Assembly: GCA_013698135.1 (NCBI GenBank)
Contig: JACCVM010000157.1
Coordinates: forward strand, 1 to 11,770
Length of the DNA stretch: 11,770 nt
From: Euzebyaceae bacterium
GTDB lineage: Bacteria > Actinomycetota > Nitriliruptoria > Euzebyales > Egibacteraceae
Direction of reading: 5' to 3'
Below the pieces are notes generated by a model. It had not been told where the DNA came from, did no database searches, and saw only the letters and a program-made list of their open reading frames with translations. The translations under genes were made by a program, and so were the position numbers. The stretch's first letter is position 1; every line of letters starts with the position of its first letter. This document shows, piece by piece, positions 6,728 to 11,770 of the stretch.

Positions 6728-7269
6728 CGTTCCCGGGTGGGCACGTACTCTCCCCGCTCGACGCAGCGAGCGAGCACGAACAAGTAGTCGGACAACCGGT
6801 TGAGGTAGCGCACGATCAGATCGTCGGGCAACAACCCGGTACGCCGCATCGCCACGGTGGCACGCTCCGCACGGCGGATGATGGTGCGCGCCAGGTCGAT
6901 CGCCGCCCCGGCGGGCTGCTGGCCCGGCACGACGAACTCACCCGGCAGCGGATGCTGCTCGACCAGCGCGTCGATGCCCTGCTCGAGCCGGTCAACCATC
7001 GCGGGTGTGACGCGCGACACCTCGTCGTCCAGCTGCGCCCAGTGATCGGTATGGGTGGCCAGCTGTGCGCCCACGACGAACAGCTGGCGTTGCGTGGCCA
7101 GGACAAGGTCGTGCCAGCGACCGTCCAACTGCGCGCGCGCCATGCCCAGCGCGGACACCGCCTCGTCGACGGTGCCGTAGGCGTCGGTGCGCAGGTCGTC
7201 CTTGTCGACCCGGCCGCCGTACAGCAGGCCGGTGGTCCCGTCGTCGCCGCGCTTGGTGTAGACCTTCAC
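6724..7269 (-). CDS. pduO: PduO-type ATP:cob(I)alamin adenosyltransferase
   Basis: Transfers the adenosyl group of ATP to cob(I)alamin to make adenosylcobalamin. The 181-residue protein carries the family signatures in order: 'YTKRGDDGTTGLLYGGRVDK' (4-23) forming the ATP site, 'YGTVDEAVSALG' (31-42), 'RTIIRRAERA' (128-137) and 'RYLNRLSDYLFVLAR' (154-168). The GTG start at 7269 overlaps the npdG stop (GTGA), has GGGAGG 8 nt upstream, and gives the usual N-terminus MKVYTKRGD. Downstream it overlaps the btuF-like gene by 4 bp. It is the middle gene of a tight three-gene operon. It may serve any B12-dependent enzyme in the cell; none is encoded in this window. PduO, CobA and EutT families are unrelated folds, and this is clearly the PduO type. 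Confidence 0.95.
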   Translation of the reverse strand: MKVYTKRGDDGTTGLLYGGRVDKDDLRTDAYGTVDEAVSALGMARAQLDGRWHDLVLATQRQLFVVGAQLATHTDHWAQLDDEVSRVTPAMVDRLEQGIDALVEQHPLPGEFVVPGQQPAGAAIDLARTIIRRAERATVAMRRTGLLPDDLIVRYLNRLSDYLFVLARCVERGEYVPTRER

Positions 7270-7928
7270 GCTTCGGGCCTCCCGGCCGCCAGGTCCAGCC
7301 CCGGGAACCGCATGCTGGTGTGCCCGTGGTAGCGCTTGTTGACCGACATCAGCAACGGCGTCAGGCCCTCCAGGCTGCGGGCCAGCCGCAGCGGCCCCGC
7401 ATGGAACGCCCGCAGTCCCTTGATGGCGTCGCACAGCTCGACGGCCGCGGCGACGGCATCGTCGTCGTCGGAGCACAGCGGCACGTCCATCTCCAGGACG
7501 GCGTCCAGCTTGAGCAGGCTCGGGGCCGGCACCCACTGCAATCCGGCCACGACGCGGGCGGCGCCCAACAGGACCTGACACTGCTCGGCGGCCGACCCCT
7601 CGGACACGTCCAACGGGCGCGGCCCAGCCGCGTCCACGACCAGCGGCACCACCGCCGACACCACCGGCTTGCCGGCGGTCTGCTCGCCGAGGCCGCGCAG
7701 CACCTGGGCCTGGCCGCGGTAAGGCACGACGACCACGACGATATCGGCGGCGGCACAGGCGGCGGCGTTGGTCACCGGACGAACGTCGACGCCGAGGTCG
7801 GCCGCGACCCGATCGGCGCGCTCCGCGTCGCGCGAGCCCAGCCACACCTCATGACCGGCGCTGGCCAACCGCAGCGCCAGTCCCCGCCCCAGCTTCCCGG
7901 TCCCGCCGACCAGGCCGACCCGCATCAT
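7266..7928 (-). CDS. npdG: F420-dependent NADP oxidoreductase (NpdG type)
   Basis: Exchanges hydride between coenzyme F420 and NADP(H). The 220-residue protein opens with a Rossmann loop 'VGLVGGTGKLGRGLALRLA' followed by 'GHEVWLGSRDAERA', whose Ser-Arg after beta-2 suits NADP over NAD. It ends 'EGLTPLLMSVNKRYHGHTSMRFPGLD', matching the characteristic C-terminus of archaeal Fno and actinobacterial NpdG. The start is ambiguous between two adjacent ATGs (7928, 7925). The best Shine-Dalgarno, GTAGGG at 7942-7937, lies within the first unit of the repeat array directly upstream. The stop overlaps the pduO start. As first gene of npdG-pduO-btuF-like, it could connect cellular reductant to the Co(II)-to-Co(I) reduction needed for adenosylation, which is an inference. 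Other members of the NADP-binding coenzyme F420 family are the main alternative. Confidence 0.9.
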   Translation of the reverse strand: MMRVGLVGGTGKLGRGLALRLASAGHEVWLGSRDAERADRVAADLGVDVRPVTNAAACAAADIVVVVVPYRGQAQVLRGLGEQTAGKPVVSAVVPLVVDAAGPRPLDVSEGSAAEQCQVLLGAARVVAGLQWVPAPSLLKLDAVLEMDVPLCSDDDDAVAAAVELCDAIKGLRAFHAGPLRLARSLEGLTPLLMSVNKRYHGHTSMRFPGLDLAAGRPEA

Positions 7929-7932
7929 CTCG

Positions 7933-8027
7933 AGTGCCCTACCGCTTGGCTACATGAGGACATTCAGTGTCCTACCGCTTCGCTACATGAGGACATTCAG
8001 TGTCCTACCGCTTCGCTACATGAGGAC
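7933..8027 (-). repeat. Tandem array of three units, 33-bp period, of a short interspersed repeat
   Basis: Units are 7933-7965, 7966-7998 and 7999-8027 (the last lacks the 4-nt linker). Units 2 and 3 are identical over 29 bp; unit 1, nearest npdG, differs at 7937 and 7948. At each junction AGGACA-TTCAG-TGTCCT forms a 6-bp stem with a 5-nt loop (7957-7973 and 7990-8006). The array fills 95 of the 108 bp between the ftsH stop and the npdG start. It begins 9 nt after ftsH and ends 4 nt before the first npdG ATG. A fourth copy is inside panB, in the same orientation relative to transcription. Confidence 0.95.
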
Positions 8028-8036
8028 GGCCCGGCG

Positions 8037-9935
8037 TCACGCGGCGCCCTTGTCGGACTGCTCGTGGATCGCGTCGGTGACCGACTCGGGCATGCGGGTC
8101 ACCGTGGCCTTCCCGCGCAGGCGCGCTCGCTGCTCAGGCGGCAGCGCCCCGCGCACGGCGTCGAGCGCCTCCTGGCCGGTCAACGACTCGCGCTCCACCA
8201 GCTCGTCGGCCATCGCCTCCAAGCCGGCCCGCAGCTCGGTGAAGTCCTTGACGACCGCGTCGAGGGACTCACCGAGGATCCGGCGGACCTCGGCGTCGAT
8301 GATCTCGGCGGTCTTGTCGGAGTACTCGTGGCCCCGGCTGAGCTCCTCGCCCAGGAAGACCTGTTGCTCGGCACCGAAGGCGATCGGCCCGAGTGCGTCG
8401 GTCATGCCGAACTCCTTGACGATCGCCGTCGCGAGCTTGGTGGCCTGCACCAGGTCGTGCTGCCCGCCGGTGGTCGGCTGACCGAGGACCACCAGCTCGG
8501 CGGCGCGGCCACCGAGCATCACCTTCAGCCGGGCGTCCAGCCACGTGCGCAGGTAGATGTGGCGCTCGTCGATGGGCAGCTGGGTCGTCACGCCCAGCGC
8601 CATCCCCACCGGCAGCACCGTCACCTTGTAGACCGGGTCGGCTTCCTCCTCCAGGAACGCCGCCAAGGCGTGGCCACCCTCGTGGTAGGCCACCGCCAGC
8701 TTCTCGGCCTCGTCGAGTCGAAGGGCAGCCCGCTCACGGCCGATCGTGTGGCGCTCGCGTGCCTGCTCGAGGTCGCGCATGCGGATCAGGTCGGAATCCG
8801 AACGCACGGCGATGAGCGCGGCCTCGTTGATCAGGTTCTTCAGGTCAGCGCCGGCCATGCCCGGCGTGCCGCGCGCCAGGTTGCGCAGGTCCACGTCGTC
8901 GTCGATCGGCTTGCCCTTGGCGTGGACCCTGAGAATCTCATCTCGCTCGTCGAGGGTCGGCAGGGGCACCACGATCTGGCGGTCGAAGCGGCCTGGCCGC
9001 TGCAGCGCGGGGTCCAGCACGTCGGGACGGTTGGTAGCGGCCATGATCACGACGCCCTCGGAGCCACCGAAGCCATCGATCTCGCCGAGCAGCTGGTTGA
9101 GGGTCTGCTCGCGCTCGTCGTGGCCGCCACCGAGGCCGGCCCCGCGCTTGCGACCGATGGAGTCCAGCTCGTCGATGAAGATGATGCAGGGGGCGTTGGC
9201 ACGGGCCGTCTTGAACAGGTCACGCACACGGCTGGCACCGACGCCGACGAACATCTCCATGAAGTCCGAGCCCGTCACGGTGATGAACGGCACCCCTGCC
9301 TCACCGGCGGTGGCGCGAGCCAACAGTGTCTTACCCGTGCCGGGGGGCCCGACCAACAGCATGCCCTTGGGCACCTCAGCACCGGCCTTGCGGAAGCGGT
9401 CGGGCTCGCGTAGGAAGCTGACCACTTCCTGCACTTCCTCCTTCACCTCGGCGTAGCCGGCGACGTCGGCGAAGCGGGTGTTGGGCTCGTGCGGCTTGTA
9501 CAGCTTGGCGGTGGACTTGCCGATCTGCGTCAGCCCGCCCATCTGGCCGCGGGTCTGGCGGCTCATCCACCAGAAGAAGCCGACGAACAGCAGCAGCGGG
9601 AAGGCCAAGCTGAGCAGCAGCGCGGCCAGCCCCCCACCGTTGTCGGGGCGGGCGGTGATGTCGACGTCGTTGCCGCGCAGGAAGGGCTCGACGCCGTTGC
9701 TGCCGACATAGCCTTCCGGCGGCAGGGTAGTGGCGAACACTTCCCCGTCGGTGTACTCGCCCTGCACCGACTGGCCGGTGATGGTGACCTCCGCCACCCG
9801 CCCCTCGGTCACCGCCTGGCGGAACTCGGTGTAGGTGATCTGTTCGCTGGACCCGTTCAGGCCGCTGGCGAACCAGACGAGCAACACCACGGCCACCACC
9901 GCCGTGAGCAGTCGCGTGCGCTTGATGCGGTCCAC
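8037..9935 (-). CDS. ftsH: ATP-dependent zinc metalloprotease FtsH
   Basis: Membrane-anchored AAA+ protease that unfolds and degrades membrane and cytosolic proteins as a hexamer. In the 632-residue form: transmembrane helix at ~8-25, a short extracytoplasmic domain, a second helix at ~102-124, then the AAA domain with Walker A 'GPPGTGKT' (196-203), pore 'FVG' (229-231), Walker B 'IIFIDE' (Glu256) and arginine fingers in 'RPGRFD' (Arg313, Arg316). The protease domain has zinc motif HEGGH (418-422; most relatives HEAGH) and third ligand Asp494 in 'GGQHDL'. The GTG at 9935 (AGGA 6 nt upstream) is preferred. A GTG at 9971 with AGGGG is possible, but the extra 12 codons include TTA, GGA and CTT, unlike the rest of the gene. 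The C-terminus is followed immediately by the repeat array. Confidence 0.96.
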   Translation of the reverse strand: MDRIKRTRLLTAVVAVVLLVWFASGLNGSSEQITYTEFRQAVTEGRVAEVTITGQSVQGEYTDGEVFATTLPPEGYVGSNGVEPFLRGNDVDITARPDNGGGLAALLLSLAFPLLLFVGFFWWMSRQTRGQMGGLTQIGKSTAKLYKPHEPNTRFADVAGYAEVKEEVQEVVSFLREPDRFRKAGAEVPKGMLLVGPPGTGKTLLARATAGEAGVPFITVTGSDFMEMFVGVGASRVRDLFKTARANAPCIIFIDELDSIGRKRGAGLGGGHDEREQTLNQLLGEIDGFGGSEGVVIMAATNRPDVLDPALQRPGRFDRQIVVPLPTLDERDEILRVHAKGKPIDDDVDLRNLARGTPGMAGADLKNLINEAALIAVRSDSDLIRMRDLEQARERHTIGRERAALRLDEAEKLAVAYHEGGHALAAFLEEEADPVYKVTVLPVGMALGVTTQLPIDERHIYLRTWLDARLKVMLGGRAAELVVLGQPTTGGQHDLVQATKLATAIVKEFGMTDALGPIAFGAEQQVFLGEELSRGHEYSDKTAEIIDAEVRRILGESLDAVVKDFTELRAGLEAMADELVERESLTGQEALDAVRGALPPEQRARLRGKATVTRMPESVTDAIHEQSDKGAA

Positions 9936-10003
9936 CGTCGTTCCTAACCACCGAAGGGTATCGGGGTCCACGGTACCCCTGCCCTGTGACGGACACCTCG
10001 GTC

Positions 10004-10023
10004 CCTCGGCACCATTGCCGAGG
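10004..10023. promoter_or_regulatory. Perfect inverted repeat between divergent ftsH and the DUF427 gene
   Basis: CCTCGGCA, 4-nt loop CCAT, then TGCCGAGG: eight paired bases per arm. A further CCTCGG occurs just upstream (9996-10001). It sits 68 nt upstream of the ftsH start and ends 4 nt before a possible -10 box for the DUF427 gene. That position suits an operator covering the plus-strand promoter. Function is inferred. Confidence 0.45.
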
Positions 10024-10026
10024 CTT

Positions 10027-10032
10027 TACCCT
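10027..10032 (+). promoter_or_regulatory. Possible -10 element giving a leaderless DUF427 transcript
   Basis: TACCCT fits the TANNNT pattern common in actinobacteria and ends 6 nt before the A of the ATG at 10039. No Shine-Dalgarno precedes that ATG. Together these suggest transcription starts at or next to the start codon. No convincing -35 box is seen; the expected place overlaps the inverted repeat. Confidence 0.35.
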
Positions 10033-10038
10033 GTTGCC

Positions 10039-10527
10039 ATGCGGCGGATCAAGCCGGTGCCCGGACAGGAGTCGGTGTGGGACTACCCGCGTCCGCCGCG
10101 GCTGGAGCCCAACGCTCGCCGCCTCCACGTTGTCCTCGGCGGCCTGACCGTGGCCGACACCGAGGCCGGCTGGCGAGTGCTGGAGACCAGCCATCCGCCC
10201 GTGTACTACCTGCCGCGAGCGGCGTTCACGCACTGCCGGATCACCGACACCGCCCGCACGACGTTTTGCGAGTTCAAGGGCCGCGCGACGTATGCCACCC
10301 TCGAAGCCGGAGGGCGCGTGGAACGCGACGCCGCCTGGTTCTACGCCAGCCCCTCTCCGGGCTTCGAGCCGCTGCAAGACCATCTGGCCGTCTATCCGGA
10401 ACGCATGGACGCCTGCTTCGTCGACGGCGAGCAGGTGAACGCACAGGCTGGCGACTTCTACGGGGGATGGATCACCAGCGCGGTCGTCGGGCCCTTCAAG
10501 GGAGGCGCCGGCACGTGGGGTTGGTAG
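10039..10527 (+). CDS. DUF427 family protein
   Basis: A 162-residue cytosolic protein belonging to DUF427, a small beta-rich family common in actinobacteria whose biochemical role is not established. It shows the family's hallmarks in order: 'SVWDYPRPPRLEP' (12-24), 'LGGLTVADT' (33-41), 'WRVLETSHPPVYYLP' (45-59), 'TTFCEFKGRATY' (74-85) with a conserved Cys77, 'AWFYASPSPGF' (99-109), 'HLAVYPERMDACFVDGE' and the ending 'FYGGWITSAVVGPFKGG'. The single-domain length is normal. It is transcribed away from ftsH, probably from its own promoter and perhaps without a leader. The following gene on the same strand is 104 nt further on, so the two could share a transcript, but an inverted repeat between them argues for separate control. 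Confidence 0.93.
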   Translation: MRRIKPVPGQESVWDYPRPPRLEPNARRLHVVLGGLTVADTEAGWRVLETSHPPVYYLPRAAFTHCRITDTARTTFCEFKGRATYATLEAGGRVERDAAWFYASPSPGFEPLQDHLAVYPERMDACFVDGEQVNAQAGDFYGGWITSAVVGPFKGGAGTWGW

Positions 10528-10541
10528 CCCGCGCTCGAGTA

Positions 10542-10582
10542 GCCGGCGACAGTAGCGCCTGAAGGTTCGACCGTTCGCCGGC
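10542..10582. promoter_or_regulatory. Inverted repeat with 25-nt spacer upstream of the sigma-like gene
   Basis: GCCGGCGA at 10542-10549 is perfectly complementary to TCGCCGGC at 10575-10582. It lies 14 nt after the DUF427 stop and 49 nt before the chosen start of the next gene, and ends just before a possible -10 (TACGCT, 10589-10594). There is no T-run after it, so a classical terminator is unlikely; a two-half-site operator is an alternative. This is inference from symmetry and position. Confidence 0.4.
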
Positions 10583-10631
10583 GTGCATTACGCTGAATCG
10601 ATCGCTCAGCGCTCGAATGCCGAAGGACACC

Positions 10632-11770
10632 GTGCCGCAATCGCCCAGTCCCGATTACCGCCGCGCCGACGAGCTCGGGGTCTCCAGCGGGTTGCGGCAA
10701 CGTGACCCCTTGGCCTTGGCCGAGGCCTACCACCGCACTGTGCCAGCCGCATACGCCTGCGCGCGCCGGCTCCTGGGATCGTCGGACGACGTGGAGGCGT
10801 TGCTGCAGACCGTCTACGGGCAGCTGTGGGCGTCGCCGCCCGACGGCGCCGGCCTGGAGGGTTGGGTCCGTGCCCACTGCTTCGAGTTGGGCGCGGACGA
10901 CCTGCGCAGCCGAGGCGCGGGGCCGACGTCGCCGTCGGCGGCGAGCTTGCTGCCCGACTTGCCGGCGCCTGCCGACAGCTATCTCGACGCCGCGGAGCGC
11001 GGTCTGGCCGAGCTCGACTCCGAGCAGCGCGACGCGGTGCTGCGAGCCCACGACCAGGGAATCCCCAGCGCCCAGCAGCCGGCGGAGAATGCCGCCGCGG
11101 CGTTGCATTCAGGACTGGTCGCCCTGGCCGGTCAGCCGCCGGAGCGTGTCAGTGGCGACGGCTGTGAGGACCTGCCCGACCTCGCCGACTGGGTGCTGGG
11201 GCTGCTGGCTCCCGACCGTGCGGCGCAGGTCGAAGCCGCCGTCGCCGCCTCACCGGAATGCGGCGGCCTGGCCCAGGTGCTGCGCGCCGGCCGGCGGCGC
11301 ATCGAAGGCCTGCCCATCACCCCGGACATGAGCCTGCGCGTCGTGGCCGTGGTGCTCACCGACGACGCTGGCGGCGGCCTTGGCCGCCCACCGAACGAGA
11401 TCGACCACCTGCTGCCCCACGTTGCGGCCACGGCCTCCGCGCCCGAGAGCGACAACAACCCGCTGCCGTCCGCGCTGGATCAGCCCGCCAGCGCCGAGTT
11501 GCTGGCGGCGGCGGACACGCCGGCCGCGGACACGCCGGCCGCGGAGAGCGCGGTTCAGGCCGCCCCTGCACCGGCTGCGCGTCCCGAGGCTGCGCCGCCG
11601 GAGCGCGCGGTGGACGAGAACACCTCGACCGCAGCGACGCAAACCCAGGCAGGGTCAAAGCCACTGCCGGCATCGCTGCGCCAGGAACTCGATAGTGCCG
11701 CTCCTGACAGCCAAGCCATAGCCGACGCGCCCGGCCAGTCTGGCCGCCGTGGCGACGGCGACGGCGGCCG
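10632..11770 (+). CDS. ECF sigma factor-like protein with degenerate anti-sigma zinc-finger-like segment (3' incomplete)
   Basis: Open to the right edge, at least 379 residues. Residues ~28-95 resemble sigma-70 region 2 ('LAEAYHRTVPAAYACARRLL', 'SSDDVEALLQTVYGQLW', 'LEGWVRAHCFELGADDLRSR'). Residues ~117-165 resemble region 4 ('AAERGLAELDSEQRDAVLRA', 'DQGIPSAQQPAENAAAALHS'), but the helix-turn-helix part is shortened and poorly matched. Residues ~178-222 ('CEDLPDLADWVLGLLAPDRA', 'VEAAVAASPEC') recall the zinc-finger head of anti-sigma factors, with the usual His and first Cys of HxxxCxxC replaced (V and S). After ~270 the chain is Ala/Pro-rich and low in complexity, as in linkers before a membrane or wall domain. 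The GTG at 10632 follows AAGGA by 4 nt; an in-frame ATG at 10617 has no such site. Whether it acts as a sigma factor is uncertain. Confidence 0.72.
   Translation, partial: MPQSPSPDYRRADELGVSSGLRQRDPLALAEAYHRTVPAAYACARRLLGSSDDVEALLQTVYGQLWASPPDGAGLEGWVRAHCFELGADDLRSRGAGPTSPSAASLLPDLPAPADSYLDAAERGLAELDSEQRDAVLRAHDQGIPSAQQPAENAAAALHSGLVALAGQPPERVSGDGCEDLPDLADWVLGLLAPDRAAQVEAAVAASPECGGLAQVLRAGRRRIEGLPITPDMSLRVVAVVLTDDAGGGLGRPPNEIDHLLPHVAATASAPESDNNPLPSALDQPASAELLAAADTPAADTPAAESAVQAAPAPAARPEAAPPERAVDENTSTAATQTQAGSKPLPASLRQELDSAAPDSQAIADAPGQSGRRGDGDGG
11511..11540 (+). repeat. Two tandem 15-bp units inside the sigma-like gene
   Basis: GCGGACACGCCGGCC is present twice in a row, encoding ADTPA twice, and a partial third unit (GCGGA) follows. 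It lies in the low-complexity Ala/Pro-rich tail and has probably expanded by slippage without shifting the frame. Confidence 0.8.

Noticed and set aside
7933..8027. CRISPR array
   Set aside because: The units are directly adjacent with a constant 4-nt linker. There are no unique spacers and no cas genes.
7954..8481. Plus-strand frame starting inside the repeat with an 11-residue repeated peptide
   Set aside because: It runs antisense into ftsH. The repeated peptide reflects the 33-bp period, not selection for protein.
7065..9413. 782-codon plus-strand open frame across pduO, npdG, the repeat and ftsH
   Set aside because: It lies antisense to three well-supported genes and its product is compositionally abnormal. 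Its internal repeated peptide is simply the repeat array, whose 33-bp unit keeps frame.
9936..9971. Upstream GTG start of ftsH at 9971
   Set aside because: The 12 added codons include TTA, GGA and CTT, atypical for the gene, while the GTG at 9935 has AGGA at good spacing and places the first membrane helix near the N-terminus, as in relatives.

Overview
The window is GC-rich, densely packed bacterial DNA with all the marks of an Actinomycetota chromosome. It carries a glnA2-glnE pair of the mycobacterial kind, a glutamine-dependent nadE and panB nearby, an F420-dependent NADP reductase, a DUF427 protein, GTG starts and several 4-bp gene overlaps. The order glnE-glnA2 / nadE / panB resembles known actinobacterial neighbourhoods. 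The lineage cannot be fixed from sequence alone. F420 use together with only moderate similarity to remembered mycobacterial proteins suggests an actinobacterium outside the best-studied genera.

Layout. Positions 1-1610 (minus strand) hold the 5' part of glnE (cut by the window edge) and glnA2, which handle ammonia assimilation and its control. Divergent from them, nadE (1753-3408, plus) makes NAD+ using glutamine. nadE runs tail to tail into an EAL-domain cyclic-di-GMP phosphodiesterase (3386-4456, minus), sharing 23 bp. Next come dtd (D-aminoacyl-tRNA deacylase, minus) and the divergent panB (pantothenate synthesis, plus). panB ends in a 4-bp overlap with the last gene of a minus-strand operon, npdG-pduO-btuF-like (7928 down to 5972). 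That operon links F420/NADP redox exchange with cobalamin adenosylation and binding. Upstream of it lies ftsH (minus). Divergent from ftsH is a DUF427 gene, followed by an incomplete gene that runs off the right edge. Its product looks like an ECF sigma factor with a degenerate anti-sigma zinc-finger-like segment and an Ala/Pro-rich tail.

The most striking non-genic signal is a short repeat. Three tandem copies (33-bp period) fill almost the whole ftsH-npdG gap, and a fourth copy (27 of 28 bases identical) sits inside the first codons of panB, 2.8 kb away. Relative to the neighbouring downstream or host gene, the copies have the same sense orientation and lie beside a translation start. It behaves like a small interspersed element that has entered a coding sequence, and in front of npdG it appears to supply the ribosome binding site.

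Three perfect inverted repeats occupy intergenic regions (dtd/panB, ftsH/DUF427, DUF427/sigma-like) and are candidate operators or hairpins. No tRNA, rRNA, CRISPR, transposase or insertion sequence was seen. No stretch over 300 bp lacks a gene.
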